64,000 nt of DNA from Panicum virgatum (taxonomy: Eukaryota > Streptophyta > Magnoliopsida > Poales > Poaceae): assembly GCF_016808335.1 (NCBI RefSeq), contig NC_053139.1, positions 39,924,464 to 39,988,463 on the forward strand, in the 5' to 3' direction. This document shows positions 1 through 11,945 of the stretch, in pieces; the stretch's first letter is position 1, and each line of letters starts with the position of its first letter. The notes beneath the pieces were generated by a model. The model did no database searches. It was not told where the DNA came from and saw only the letters and a list, made by a program, of their open reading frames with translations. The position numbers were made by a program, and so were the translations under genes.

Positions 1-1123
1 ATTCTAAGGGTCACTGCTGCAGTTCCTGTGCTGTGCTGCACCACAGTTGTTTTTAAGCTGCTGTAAAAAGCAATATGTGAAAATAAAATAAGTTCAATCG
101 TAAAATACTGTACTCTTGGTCCTCATTGGTGTCACTTTCTGCAATTTGATCCACATTAATATCTTCATTTGCAATTTTATACTAAATGGAACACAGTTAG
201 CCAAACACTTAAATATATAAATATAAAAGCAGATAAACAGAAAGAGATTATCATAACCCACCCCCAGTGCCATACAGAGGTTATTAGAAGTAAATTATTA
301 TGATTACAAGAACTCAAGAAGCATACATTATACGTCCAAGAAAAACACGCAACAAAATAAAAGGAGATGGCAAGTATTATTCATCCGCATCATATGCCAA
401 GATTGCCAGATTGGTAATTCCATAATGAAACCTGGAACAACACTTGGATGATTTCAGAACTACAGGCTACTCTTAGAAATAATGAAATCACTATTGTGAC
501 ATCTTTGGGTTCCCACCAAATTTTGCAAATGTTTTGAGGCCATTAGCAAATGATTGATCTTATGTTTTTCTAGCTAGTTTGGGCCAATGGCTTCTGAGTG
601 CTGCATATCACGGGATAAGCAACTTCAGAACTTAACATATTGTTAGCATTCAGGCTTGATGCTCAAGTTATGAACGCCTTCTCTCATTATTAACTTCGCA
701 ACCAACACATAGCCCTCCAGCTCAGTACTAAAGCATAACCTCTAGCACTTTATCATAAGAACATAAACTCCTAGCCTATGCAAGGGCATTGCAGCACTGT
801 CAAGCAACATGGTTACATGCATCCTCAATTGTGTGGTTAATATAATGCTGAAGAACAGATCAGGACATGAACTAGGGTCCAAAACAACTTTATGCAGCAG
901 AGCCTGCGCAAGATTAAAATTCAGTAAAATGGATATTAATCGAAACACAAAGATCCTAACAGCAGTAGGACACCCCTGCAAACCTCAGCACGCAATTCTA
1001 GGTCACAAATTTTACAGAAATAAGGTAAACAAGACAACCTAAACCCTAGATATCGGTGCCTCTATGATCTACTAGTTCAGAACGAGAGAATTATCCCCAA
1101 ACCCAGTAGAACAGGTAGAAATC
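1..1123 (-). other. Intron 1 of the PUX gene (inferred)
   Basis: AT-rich sequence downstream (minus strand) of the PUX exon 1 donor. No SEP or UBX coding homology, splice-consistent exon or repeat could be recognised here, so it is read as intron continuing beyond the window edge. Confidence 0.5.
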
Positions 1124-1125
1124 AC

Positions 1126-1685
1126 CTCTTCTCGCCGCCGGTGTAGTACTCTGGTGGTGGCGCCCACTCGTCATCCTCTCCGGAGTCCTCGTCGGACCCC
1201 GCGCCTCGCTTGCCCCCACCGAGATCGGAGAGCGTCCTGACATTCCCCCGGCCATTCGCACGCCCACCCGCCCTACTGCCGCTACCGCTCCCACCCGGCG
1301 CGTCATGGCTCCTCTTCAGCCTCTTCCACGGCCTCCTCCTCTCCTCCGCCGGGGCAGGGGCAGATACGAGCGCGTCGTCCTCATCGTCGCCGTCGTCCTC
1401 CCCGACGTAGTCCTCGTCGTCCTCGTCCTCCGAATCCTCGTCGCCCCGGTCGGCGGGAGGGGGCGGCTGCGGGGGCGCCGGATCGGCCGCGCCGGCTTCG
1501 CCGGCGCCGGCGTCGCCGTCCGCGGAGTCGTAGTAGGAGCGGACCGCGGATTCGAGCGCCCAGTTGTGGCTCTCGAGGAAGAAGGCGGCCTCCTCGGCGG
1601 CCGCGGAGGTGATGCCGCAGAAGGACTCCACCAGCGACTGCGCGTCCGCCGGCGTCGGCGCGCGGCCGGCGTCTCCGGCGGCCAT
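1126..1685 (-). CDS. p47/PUX-type UBX-domain protein, first exon only (partial)
   Basis: First exon of a plant UBX-domain (PUX) protein of the p47/NSFL1-cofactor type, an adaptor that brings cargo to the CDC48/p97 ATPase. The 186 visible codons start MAAGDAGRAPTPADAQ. Residues about 13-52 form a p47-type UBA-like domain (SFCGITSAAAEEAAFFLES, then NWALESAVRSYYD). A long acidic stretch of Asp/Glu around residues 80-105 follows, then a basic, glycine-rich linker. The exon ends in EYYTGGEK, a motif that precedes the SEP domain in this family, at a GTGATT donor (GT at 1125-1124). The SEP and UBX domains are not visible in 1-1123, so intron 1 is at least 1.1 kb and the rest lies outside the window. 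Family assignment is fairly firm; which PUX paralogue is unknown. Confidence 0.82.
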
Positions 1686-2078
1686 CTCGTCCGCGGCGGC
1701 CGCGTGTCGAGCTGGTCTGGCGGCTGGCGGCTGGGGCCGGGGCTGGGGTTTGGCCGTCTGCTTTTTCCCAATTTTTTCCCCTGCCCTTTTTGACCTTCCG
1801 GAGTCTTGGCGTCTGGGCCTTGGCGTGGTTTGGTTCTGGGCCTTGTGGCGGGGGAATGGGGAAGAGGAGGCGGCTTTAGGCCGAAATGGTTGGCCTTTGC
1901 AGGTTGAGAGTTAAATGGGCTTTCAAGCCTCGCTTTTCTGACTGCGGGCTACTGGGCTCGATAGTTTTACCAGGCTTTTCATTTAGTTGAGCGCGTGAAC
2001 AAAAATCATTCAGAAATCAAATCAGGGAACGTGATTAACTCAAAAATTCTCGGCAGAGACGGGAGAGGGAGGTTGGGG
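1686..2078. other. PUX upstream region
   Basis: 5' flank of the minus-strand PUX gene, GC-rich near the start codon and AT-richer further out. No clear TATA box seen. It ends at a retroelement-derived RNase H remnant. Confidence 0.4.
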
Positions 2079-2440
2079 TTATGTGATCCGCGATGGTGAA
2101 GGAGAGGTAAATCTGTGCAGGTGCTGGCAAGCTTTCGCATCTGAAAGATGCGCTCCAAGCCGAGATACGAGCATAAGCTTGCAGGGGGCAAAAGCAGCGG
2201 CCGATCATGGTATGGGCAAGGTCATTCTGGAAACGGACTCGCTGATCCTGACACGAGCCATGATGGATAACTCGTCCCGGCTAGCGTTAACAGGGGGCTC
2301 TATTCTTGAGCTACAGAACTTGGTCGCGGATAATTTTATTTGTAGTAAGGTTGTTTATGTCCCTAGACTTTGTAACAAAGCTGCTCATGCTATTGCCGAG
2401 TTGGGTTGTATGTGTCCTCAGGAGATCGACCGAACGGTCT
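2079..2440 (+). pseudogene. LINE-derived RNase H (RVT_3) remnant
   Basis: Decayed RNase H-like domain of the kind found at the C-terminus of plant non-LTR retrotransposons and their domesticated relatives. Pieces of the domain are spread over different frames: VIRDGEGEV, then AGAGKLSHLKDALQAEIRA, then SLQGAKAAADHGMGKVILE followed by TDS, and near the end VVYVPRLCNKAAHAIAELG. These give at least two frameshifts. The ETDS segment and the HxPRxxNxxAH-like segment (here VPRLCNKAAH) are the expected conserved parts. No reverse transcriptase is attached, so this is an isolated fragment. A domesticated RNase H gene is a less likely alternative because of the frame breaks. Confidence 0.72.
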
Positions 2441-3215
2441 TCCTAGTTGTATTCAGGCTGTTGTGGCTAGCGACAACGCTGAGCCGGTAAGTTAATGGAA
2501 AGCTCTTTTCCTCGGAAAAAAAAGCAGGGAAACGTGAAGTCGTGAAACATCCCAAGAAACCATAAACATATTTTTTTCCATACATTTCGCTCGTGTTCGT
2601 GTACAACACTCAGTATACGGCTATACGCATCATGTAGTACCCGATTGGACAGGGAGTCAGTATCAGTTTTTAGGTAATGGATGGATGTTAATCCCCGATC
2701 TCTGCACGAACCAACCGACAATGCTTGCATCCTGTACGTCTGTACCAAAGTAGTCCATAACAAATGTGGTCGAGACAATATTTCTTAGAAAATGCTAGGG
2801 CCAATAACAATCTGAAATCTCATTTCAACGAGTTCCACGTATGCAAACAACTGAGACAGAGATGCGAAGCAGGAGCTTTCCACAATATGTATGCAATACT
2901 ACTAGAAAGAAAAGAACCCGAGAATCTTCACATCGCAAAAATTATGGAAACCCCAGATACTGTACAACACGCATTTACATGCACAATCAACACGCAATTT
3001 ACAAACGCCATACAAATTCGCTATCGCTACTATACACACATACACTCACAAACACTCGCGCGCCAGCCGGTCGCGTACACGAAAAGACCTTCCCCCATTT
3101 TCACACCGATCAAATAATCACAGGTCATCACCAGAAAAAGAAATGCAACCCAAAACTCGTTTCAGCTTCCAAGAACGAACGACCACCTGGACGTACGCCG
3201 TATGTATATGCACCT
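2441..3215. other. Intergenic, nothing recognised
   Basis: AT-rich spacer between the RNase H remnant and the 3' end of the minus-strand DUF3537 gene. No coding or repeat structure recognised; the part nearest 3215 may include the 3' UTR of that gene. Confidence 0.4.
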
Positions 3216-3238
3216 CCCCCCCCCCCCCCCCCCCCCCC
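3216..3238. repeat. Poly-C tract of 23 bp
   Basis: Uninterrupted run of 23 C, 23 bp beyond the stop codon of the minus-strand DUF3537 gene, so it would be a G tract in its 3' UTR. Length may be affected by polymerase or assembly error. Confidence 0.9.
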
Positions 3239-3260
3239 ACCGCCATCTTCCATTTTTCAT

Positions 3261-5725
3261 TCACGAGATGCCGATCGTCTTGCCGAGCAGCCACAGGAAC
3301 AGCGTCCACTCGAGCATGAAGATGGTGTGCAGGTACGACCGGTCCAGCGTGAACCCGAACACCGTGATCCCGGCCCTGTTGTTCTCCAGGTACGTCACTG
3401 CAATGCAAAGCGAAGACGGCCCCGGTCGTCAACAACAGTTTTAGACTTTCAGCATGGGAGAATGGTGATGCGGAGCTGTTGTTAAGCCAGCAATGGCGGG
3501 GCTGTGGTTACCTAGCGCCTGCCGCTTCTGGAAGGAGATGACGTGCGCCTGCGGCAGGTGGATCTTGGTGTTCTCCAGCAGGTCCTCGTCGCCGGTCTCC
3601 TCGCTGGACTCGGTGTCGCTGTCGCTCGAGGGCTCCTGCTCGATCATGGAGTTGTGGTTGGACCCGGGCTCCCCTTCCTCGTCCGGGGCGGGCGCGATGG
3701 TGCAGCAGGCGTGCCACTTGGTGGTGTGGCCCGTCAGCGCCTGCGCCTGGTGGGTGATCTTCGCGGCGCTGCTCAGGATTATGATGAGCCCGGACATGAG
3801 CACGACCGAACATAGCTGGAAAACGTGAGGAGACGTCAGGAATTCAGGGTATCCCCATTCACAGCAAGAAGAAGAAAAAGTGGTAGAAACATTGAACCCT
3901 GATGGATTTTGAAATCCCCGTTGACATAAATCGCAGTCTGACTCTACTATTGTACTAGTTGTTCTTTTATTAGTAAAAAAACAAAAAAAAAACATTGGGA
4001 CTGTTGTTGAATGGGAACGCAGGCGAGTACCAGGAATCCTACTCGTTGACCATGGCTTGTTCAAAATGCTTCCAACTAGCAATATTAACAATTTCTCTTT
4101 CAGAAGAATCGCCATCCTGTCTACTCCTAGATAAACAACCTATGCTGACGAAATCGCAAATGGTGGCTGCGAAATTCAGTAATAAACAGCTGGTGTAAAA
4201 TTGCAATAGGAATCTCCAAGTTATATTCCTCAGTTATCTCCTTGGTAGTGGTAGCTCAGAATGATTAGCTTTGAGCTGTTTGCTTGTGATGTCAATTACA
4301 GAATTACTACTGCTATCACTGTCCTTGCTTCTTATTAATTAATGCCGGGAATCTGTCCAGGATCTTTCGAAAAAAAAAACTGTCCTTGCACCTTGGCAGA
4401 GTGGTTTTGCTTGCCACTGTGCCTGCAGAAATGAAGGAATATGTGTGCAGGAGGGGACATCTTTTCACAATTAAGATCCAGCAGCAGACATGCTTTGCTG
4501 TTTCTTAACACCACACTGGGGCGAACTAACGAGGCTAGGAGGTCACAGTACAACCATCGAGAATTCTCGGTCCAAATCAGCGTTCGGACCACTGTTTTCC
4601 ATCAATGATCCTCTATTGTGTCCAGTTGCGCTTAGTTAAACGTGACACATCAGGAATTATTAGTTTCGTCTAAGTTAAGAAAGGAGATGCTGTAAAGTTT
4701 CTTCTCCTTGATCAGGGTTTGTGGTTCAGAGAATTTGGGAATCTAGAGACAATCGGTGCCTAATTAGATGCAGGGCGTCAGAAATTGGCGGTGGAGTCGA
4801 GCAATTAAGCAGTAGCAGAAGCAGAACTCACCGCGAGCTCGCTGGTGTTGAGGAGGTCGTCGACGGAGTCGCGGCGCGTGGTGAGGAGCACGGATGCGAA
4901 CTGGCTGGCGGTGGCGATGAGCAGTGCGGCGACGATGAACCTGCGGAAGCGGTGGCTGATGACCTTGAGCTGCTTGCGGATGTCGAGGTGCTCCCGCAGG
5001 ACGCGGTCGATCCCGGCCCGTCCCTCCTCGACCTCCTCGAGCAGCGTCCCGGCGAAGTCCTCGAGCCGGAGGCCCTGGAGGTGGCAGATGAGGCGGAAGA
5101 GGACGCAGGTGAGGAGGTAGACGGCGCTGCGGTACATCCAGGAGGCCATCTCGACGGAGCAGGCGAGGACGTCCCCGAGCACGTCGCCGCCGAAGAAGGG
5201 GGCGCCGGCGGCGGAGGTGGCGTACCACCAGGCCTTGTAGGCGGCCTCGGCGGCGAAGCAGGGCGCGACGAGCGCGGCGAGGAGGCGGAAGGAGAAGGCG
5301 AGGCGCGCGGTGTAGCTGGCCCGGACGCGGTCGCTCTTGGTGCGGAGCCTGTCGAGGTAGAGCAGGCGGCGGAGGCCGACGCGGCGGAAGGAGGCGGAGA
5401 GGCAGAGGAAGCCCGCGGCGGCGGCGGCGGAGAGCGAGAGCTGGACGACGGCGGAGAAGGGGCGGCGCGAGGCGCGGAGGACGAGGAGGAAGTGCGCGGC
5501 GGCGGGGGCGAGGACGCCGAGGGAGAGGAAGAGGAGCCAGGAGAGCGCCGCCTGCGCGGGGCCCGAGTGGTCCATGCACGCCCAGCGCAGGCAGGTGCGG
5601 AACCACCGGAGCTCGTCGTCGGCCCGCGACGCGCAGCGCTCGATCGGGACCCCGCGCTTCAGCGCCCGCGGCAGCAGTGGCTCCGCCGCCGCCGCCGCGG
5701 CCGAGGCGCTCGGCCGGCGCCCCAT
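3261..5725 (-). CDS. DUF3537 family seven-TM protein (gustatory receptor-like)
   Basis: Three-exon gene for a 444-residue membrane protein of the plant DUF3537 family, known to be related to insect gustatory receptors (GRL proteins); biochemical role unknown. Exons: 5725-4832 (298 codons, donor GTGAGT), 3815-3512 (donor GTAACC), 3397-3261 (stop TGA). Junction phases match, giving SELA/LCSVV and QAL-V-TYLENN. Start chosen at MGRRPSAS (5725); an upstream in-frame ATG at 5788 would add 21 residues that do not look conserved. Hydrophobic segments fit seven TM helices: about 60-84, 92-114, 143-165, 197-214, 271-290, one at the start of exon 2, and one in YLHTIFMLEWTLFLWLLGK near the end. Exon 2 holds an acidic, Ser-rich cytosol-like loop (EPSSDSDTESSEETGDEDLL). 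Exon 1 is strongly GC-rich with Ala runs. Confidence 0.88.
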
Positions 5726-5880
5726 GGCAACCAGCACGACTGATTGATAGGTCGGTCGCGCGGCTCCGCTCCGCTCTGCTCGGCCCACGGCCTCCCTTGG
5801 CGTCGCGGGCGCGTGGCGTGGCGCGGGTGGTGGAGTTGGAGTGGTGGTGGTGGAAGAATCAAAGTGGAATCCGAGCGGGT

Positions 5881-5888
5881 TTTATATA
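5881..5888 (-). promoter_or_regulatory. TATA box of the DUF3537 gene
   Basis: TATATAAA read on the minus strand, about 155 bp upstream of the chosen start codon; the intervening GC-rich leader fits a grass 5' UTR. Confidence 0.6.
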
Positions 5889-6264
5889 ATGGTGGTGGCT
5901 GAGGCTGACTGGTTGTGCCGGGGTTGCGTGCGCTGGGGATCTAGGCATCCGGCGCGGCGGGGCGGGGGGACACGCGGCGGCGGGGGTGCCAGTGCCCAGC
6001 GGGAGCGGGAGTGGAAGCTTTGGGGTTGGATGCTTCCATTCCCATCCGGCCATCCCGCGGCGGGGGAGGGGGGACGGTGATTTTTTTACCAGTTTCTTCA
6101 CGGCAGGACAGGACGGCGACAGGTTTTGACGTGCGGGCGCGGCGGCAGCCGGGTCTCTGCTGTCTTGCGGTTGCGGTCATCGCCGCCGGAGTCACGCGCC
6201 GCCGCTGTATCGAGCTGGTCGGCACTGGCAACCAGTCAGCCACCGTTTCCGGATAATTGGATTA
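5889..6264. other. Upstream region of DUF3537 gene
   Basis: GC-rich promoter-proximal DNA followed by a MITE insertion at 6265. No coding sequence recognised. Confidence 0.4.
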
Positions 6265-6620
6265 GGCCGTGTTTAGTTGGCGGATGGTGTAAACGCAAAA
6301 AAAATTTCGACGGAATCTTACCAATTTGAAGTACTAAATGAAGTCTATTTACAATTTTTTTTGCACAGATAGGTTGTAAATCGCGAGACGAATCTAATGA
6401 TGCTAATTAGTACATAATTAATCAATAATTAGCTGATGGTACTGTAGCATCACTGTTGCAAAATCATGAATTAAGTAGATTCATTAGATTCGTCTCGTGA
6501 TTTATAGCCCATCCATGCAAAAACTTTTGTAAATAGACTTCATTTAGTACTTCAAATTAATAAGATTTCTTCACAAAATTTTACGTTTTTGCATTTACAG
6601 GGTGAGAACTAAAAAAGCCC
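6265..6620. mobile_element. Tourist-like MITE with long fold-back arms
   Basis: Starts GGCCGTGTTTAGTT and ends with the near complement AACTAAAAAAGCCC. Inside, two long inverted arms share GTACTAAATGAAGTCTATTT (left) and its complement (right), and both carry the TCTAATGA / TCATTAGA plus CGAGACGAA motif. It is non-coding. TTA precedes the left end but is not clearly repeated on the right, so boundaries are good to a few bases. Related to the element at 15691-16044. Confidence 0.72.
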
Positions 6621-6786
6621 TGTGAGATCGGGTCGGAGTACGTATGACAAAAGAAAGATGTTTATAGGTGCTGGAGTTGTCTGGACCTGCCCACTTGCAT
6701 CGTTTCGAACTCTCGGAAGTAACATGGGTCGTACCACCATATCCTTCAGGTACACCCACATGGAGTAGTACAGGAGTATATACAAT

Positions 6787-6939
6787 CACGGTGTTCAGCT
6801 GGTCTTGAGCCCTCCAGCCCTACAGTATTTCTCTCTCACACCACTCCAGCTCCAGCCTCCAGTCACTAGCCAAGTAACAGTATTTTTCTCTCACACCACT
6901 CCAGCTCCAGCCTCTAGCTTCAGCCTGCCGAACACGGTG
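6787..6939. mobile_element. Short MITE with CACxGTGTTC termini
   Basis: 153 bp element with terminal inverted repeats CACGGTGTTCAGC / GCCGAACACGGTG and a 3-bp target duplication AAT on both sides (6784-6786, 6940-6942). It contains two direct copies of a block around CTCTCACACCACTCCAGCTC. A close relative sits inside the CACTA element at 37715-37867. Confidence 0.75.
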
Positions 6940-6942
6940 AAT

Positions 6943-7399
6943 CTGGAGCGCTGTACTGGCTGTCACACGCCTAGCCTGTCCAGGTTCCGCAACGTGGCAT
7001 TGACATCCACACGCGTCTTCACTTCAACTGCTAAGAGGCTCCCATGTCGGCCACTCGGCCGGCCTTAGGTTGAAATGGGAGCGGCCGTCACAAACGCAAT
7101 GGAGCTAATGCACCGGCGGCTTGCGCCGGTAACTGCACGTCCGCGCCAACAGAACTTGTGGCAGAGGGTCCCCGCCAAACAACGCGCCAACGTTGACACG
7201 CTTTCTGCAGGAGCACGAACCAGGAACCACCACCTGCCGCCAAGTGTAGGGAGAAGCACGACAGGCTGGGCCGGGCGCCCGGGCGGCATCCCGGACGGGC
7301 CGGCGCGGCGGGAGACCGACCGCCGACCGCGCACGCCTTCCCCTCCCGCGGCGCGCTCAGACGTCGTCGCGGCGAAGGCATCGCGTATCGGCGTTGCTT
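6943..7399. other. GC-rich spacer, no gene recognised
   Basis: GC-rich DNA between two MITEs. Open frames exist on both strands but look like composition artefacts; no family was recognised. Confidence 0.35.
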
Positions 7400-7723
7400 G
7401 GGCGCTGTTTGGTTTCCTATCACACCTATCGCACACGATTCCCGAGAAAAGAATCTCATATGCATGAAGTACTAAACGAAGTTTATTTGCAAAACTTTTT
7501 TACAGATGGGTGTAAATTTTCGAGACGAATCTAATGACAGTAATTAATTGATGATTGGCTACAGTGATGCTACAGTATCATCCTCTAATCGCGCGGTCAA
7601 AGACCTCATTAGGTTCGTCTCGCGAAGTAGCGCAGGATTGTAGAGTTAGTTTTGCAAATTGCCTTCATTTAATACCCCTAATTATTAGTCAAAAATTTTG
7701 TGCTACTTGTGCTACCAGAGCCC
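7400..7723. mobile_element. Tourist-like MITE
   Basis: Ends GGGCGCTGTTTGGTT and CCAGAGCCC. The internal sequence is shared with the MITEs at 8106-8440 and 8597-8909: GAGACGAATCTAATGA, ATGATTGGCTACAGTGATGC and CGCGGTCAAAGACCTCATTA. Non-coding. No convincing target duplication was seen. Confidence 0.68.
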
Positions 7724-8105
7724 AAACTTTGGCTCGGCTGCCACCCGGCGTGCCCGGGCCCTGTACCGCGGAAAGGGACCGGGCCGCGCCCGGCCTGTGC
7801 CGCCGCCGCTTGGCCGGCGCCAAAGGGAAACTTGCCGAGTCTCCGCGCAGCACACGAAGAACCCGGTCTCTCTTGTTTTCTTTTTGTCCCATTCCATCTC
7901 GCGCAGCCAGAGATGATGAGGATAGGTTATGCTCGAGGCGAGGGGGAGAACGATGATAACTCGGTGCAATTATGCGATCCCTTTCGTTTTCAGGTGGAGG
8001 ATCGAGAAGGATCCAGCGAGCGAGTCCGTGACAGTCAGGGGATTCCCGCGGCCGTTCAGGAAAAAAACACGAGGCCGAGAGCCGTGGCAGGTGCAGCGGC
8101 GCGAG
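7724..8105. other. GC-rich spacer between MITEs
   Basis: About 380 bp of GC-rich unique-looking DNA left between two insertions of the same MITE family. No gene recognised. Confidence 0.35.
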
Positions 8106-8440
8106 GGCCATGTTTGGATGAAACGGTTTAAAATTTTTCACAAAAAGATAAATACATATATGGAGTACCAAATAAAGTTTATTTGCGAAATTTTTTCGCG
8201 GATAAGTATAATTTTACGGGACGAATTTAATGAGCCAAGTTTCATCATGATTGGCTACAGTGGTGCTACAGTAACAACGCCTAATTATCCTCCAATCGTG
8301 CGGTCAAAGACCTCATTAGTTACAGTGCTATTGCTGTAGATGTGATTTCGTAATTAGACTTTATTTAATATTCCTAATTAGTGGTAAAGAGTCCAAAAGT
8401 TTTCTTGAAATTTTTTTCAGGGGCCATCCAACACACGGCC
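8106..8440. mobile_element. Tourist-like MITE
   Basis: Starts GGCCATGTTTGGATG and ends CCATCCAACACACGGCC. It has a 3-bp direct repeat GAG on each side (8103-8105 and 8441-8443). Shares ATGATTGGCTACAGTGGTGC and GCGGTCAAAGACCTCATTAG with its neighbours. Confidence 0.72.
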
Positions 8441-8596
8441 GAGAACCGAAATGATTCGCCGGCGGGATCGGCGCCCGGGCGGTGCGCCGCGGAACACGGG
8501 TGCCCACGCCCCGGCCCGCACGAGGTCGCTCGATCGATCACCCCGCGCGCGTCATCAGCAGCTGGCGACAAGCTAGCCATCCATCCATACACGTGA

Positions 8597-8909
8597 GGCT
8601 CCGTTTGGTTACTTGTGCTAATGAATAGTAATTTGTGCTAACCTCTATGTATAAGCAATTAAATGAAGTATATTTGTAAAATCTCTTCACGGGTGGATGC
8701 AATTTTTCGCGACGAATCTAATGACGGTAATTAATCAATGATTGGCTACAGTGATGCTATAGTAACCATCTTCTAATCACGCGGTCAAAGATCTTATTGG
8801 TTTCGTAAGGATTTCTAGCGTATGAATTGTGAAGTTAGTTTTATAAATTGTCTTTATTTAATATCTTTAATTAATAGTCAAAATTGCTATATTTTATATC
8901 CGGCCGGGC
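8597..8909. mobile_element. Tourist-like MITE
   Basis: Starts GGCTCCGTTTGGTTAC and ends near GGCCGGGCT. The internal ATGATTGGCTACAGTGATGC and CGCGGTCAAAGATCTTATTG blocks match the two elements to its left. The right boundary is approximate. Confidence 0.65.
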
Positions 8910-10599
8910 TCCGATCCCTTGCTGACTTGCTCTCCCCGTGGTCGCGGCAGCACAGGGTTCTCGAAGCGTCGAGGTCGCGCCGTCGCGGCCAGGGTTCTTT
9001 CCGTGGCTAGCCCGGGCGCCGGGGGGCGTCGTTTTGCCGGTGGCCTGACGCTTCAGGCTCCCGAGCTCCGAAGTCGACGGCTCAGCCGGCGAGTGACAAA
9101 GCGCCGGCTGCTGAGTCACGCAAGTTCGTGTGCTGCGGCGTTGTGCTGTGTCGCATTCCAGATCACTAATTGATTGATTGAGGAAACATGGGAGCCAGGT
9201 CACAGCATGTGTTTTCTTTCTGTCTCTCTCTCTGGCTGGCTTATCAGGCATGTTTACATGACTGGATACGCTCGGTGCTTATCAGGGGGAGAAGTTGACA
9301 CCACCTCATTACCCCCACGGCAGGTCGCAAGGGCTGGTTGACACGAACCCGTCACAACACGGCCCTTCTTCTCTTTCCACGGAAGAGAGAGGCCACAAGA
9401 TGTTGTCAAAGGCGTCAAGGCACGGATCGGCGAGACCTGTCTCAATAATTGCATTATTTTTCTTTTTTTAAAAAAATAGTTGCGTTACTTTTGGTTTGTT
9501 TAATCGGATTGGTCTGTCTGAAACCAATTGACTCTGCTGATTTTCTATAATTAAGGTAAAAAAGAAATAAAAACTATTGACTGCGGCAATATTGGGGGAA
9601 AATAATGGAAGGTCAAAGCGCAGCACTATTCAGGACCATATCCCTGCCCCTTTGGGCGGTCGGCGAGATAGCACAGACAACTCGTTTCCGAGGCAACCGG
9701 GGAGAGCCGCATATCATTTGCAGAGCCAGATTGACAGATTGTGCAGGGCATCTCTTGGTGACACAAAAGAAGCAGAGGAAGGGCTCACTTGCTGTTTCAA
9801 ACCTGAGAAAACAAATGCACTGGGGGCAATTTCTCTTTTCTCTCCTTTTTCTTTGCCGTTTTTCGGAACGTAGACAATTTACTAGTAAAAACTTATGAAA
9901 AATTATCTTATTAAAATCTACATGATTCATACAAGAAAAAACGGATAATATATCTACATGATTCGTAACGACGTCGGAATCACAGGTCCAGCTCGACGCA
10001 ACCTCAGGCCGACAAATATCTGAGTCTCATCAAGCCTTGATGGCAACAGCCACCGCTCCTGTCTCAGCGGCAGCCGCTGCGCACCGCAAGAAATGCAGGA
10101 AGAGGTCATGGCACATGAGGCCGTCTCGCAGAAAAGTTCAGGCAGGCAGTGCAGGACACCTGGGCCCTGTTGGCTCTTCTGTCGGCTGTAGCGACGCCGA
10201 AGTTCAGGCAAGTAATGGGATTGTTTTTTTTCCCCTCTCTGGCTTGGGAGATTAGGAGCCCCTGAGCCTGACTACCTGAGCAACTCGAAGAGCACAAGAA
10301 AAAGGCAAAAGAATTTGTGCATCTAAGGTGAATTCTCCTGCCCAGTTCCCAGCCTGAACCTACGGTGATCGGGCTGGACCGGGCTCTAAATTTTGGGAGC
10401 AATAATCAATCTGTTCCGGGCCTGATATGCTCTAATACAGCAAGCCTGTCAGGTCCGATCTCATTTACAGGGGAGCAATAAAATCAGAGAGTTTAAAGCC
10501 TTCAAACTGGAGCATTTCCTTGCACTGGGCCGTAGGTATGGTTTGGGCCACATTTCAGTGTTGGGAACCCAGTGGCAAACAAAAAATGAAATGAGTCTC
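8910..10599. other. Intergenic, nothing recognised
   Basis: Mixed-composition spacer with short open frames on both strands that match no family I recognise. It ends where LINE homology begins. Confidence 0.35.
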
Positions 10600-11945
10600 G
10601 AAGTTCAAACCGCGCTGGGCGGACTGTCCTAATCAAAAGCACTTTATCAGCCATTCCCATACACACGGCGATGGCCGTGAAGATTTCTCTTTGGGTGATC
10701 AAATGCATTGATGGCTATCGCAAGGGCTTCTTATGGAGTGGCGCCGAGTCAGCTAAAGCCGGCCACTGTCGGCTAGCTTGGTTACGTGTATGCAGACCGA
10801 TTGAACTCGGCGGGCTCGGCATTGTGGACTTACATCGCTTTGGGTACCCCTTACGCTTGCGATGGCTTTGGTTAAAACGTACTGATGACTCTCGATTGTG
10901 GAGTGACCTCCCCGCGGAGACAGAGACCGTGGTCGAAGCAATGTTCCAGGCGTCAATCTATGTCGAGGTGGGAAATGGGCAAAAGGCACTATTCTGGACA
11001 GATCGTTGGGTGCAAGGTCACTCTGTGTCTGATATTGCTCCATGCCTAAGCAATGCAGTTGGTCCTCGGATTAAGAAACAAAGAACTGTCGCGCAAGCGC
11101 TAAATGGTGACGCCTGGGTCCGAGACATAACTGGAGCTTTAACCGTCCAGGTAATCTTGGATTTCTTCCTCATCTGGGATCGGACTAGAGATCTACAGCT
11201 TGATCAAAACTTGATGGATAAAATATGTTGGAAATGGACATCGGACAGAGTATTCTCTACTGCTTCTGCGTATCGGTCCTTCTTCTTTGGTCAACACCCG
11301 GTGGAGGGAGCTAAGCTCCTCCGCAAGTCTCGTGCGCCAGGAAAATGCAAATTTTTCATCTGGTTGGTGATCCATGACCGCTGTTGGACAGCAGCTCGAA
11401 GGAAAAAAGCATGGGTTACAAGATGACGATTCCTGTGCGTTGTGTGCACAAATGTCGGAGACAGTGGATCACCTGCTAATTGCTTGTCCATTTACGAGAG
11501 AAGTTTGGTTTCGCTTGCTGCGGAGATCGGATTGGCTGTCTTTAGCGCCGAACGCCCAGTCCACTTTCTTTGTTTCCTGGTGGTCCACAGCGAGGAAACA
11601 TTTGTCTAAGGCCAACCACCGTTGTTTCGGCAGCCTGGTAATTCTCACTTCTTGGATGCTTTGGAAAGAGAGGAATGACAGGACCTTCGATCGACGAGTG
11701 CGTACAGTCGATGATGTACTTACTAGGGTGTACGATGAGATTACTGATTGGTTTCAAGCAGGGTTCAGGTGCCTAGAGTCGGTGCTTTGTAAATTAGGTA
11801 GGCTTCCGGGTCGCTCAATAGGGGTCGTGTAATCGTCTTTGTGGGTTTTTCTGCAGTCGGTTGTGGTTCTATAACCGACTCTTTTGTAACACTTCTCTTC
11901 TCTTCTTAATGAAAAACGTGCCCAGACACGGTCGCGAAAAAAAAA
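10600..11945 (+). mobile_element. 5'-truncated LINE (L1-type) 3' end
   Basis: The 3' part of a plant non-LTR retrotransposon. The reading begins near 10605 with AGRTVLIKSTLSAIPIHT, the region just after the reverse transcriptase fingers/palm. It continues with FLWSGAESAKAGHCRLAW and RPIELGGLGIVDL, then the zinc-binding reverse transcriptase domain (zf-RVT): CKFFIWLVIHDRCWTAARR, then CALCAQMSETVDHLLIACPF. One frameshift near 11395 separates the two parts. The frame ends at 11832, followed by a short 3' UTR and an A tract at 11937-11945. All upstream reverse transcriptase and endonuclease sequence is missing, as expected of incomplete target-primed reverse transcription. The exact 5' junction and target duplication were not identified. 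Confidence 0.82.

Noticed and set aside
1305..1914. Long plus-strand open frames over the PUX exon
   Set aside because: They are antisense shadows of a GC-rich coding exon; the minus-strand frame has the UBA-like domain.
4721..5743. 340-codon plus-strand open frame
   Set aside because: Antisense to DUF3537 exon 1; Glu/Gly/Ala-rich low-complexity translation with no family resemblance.
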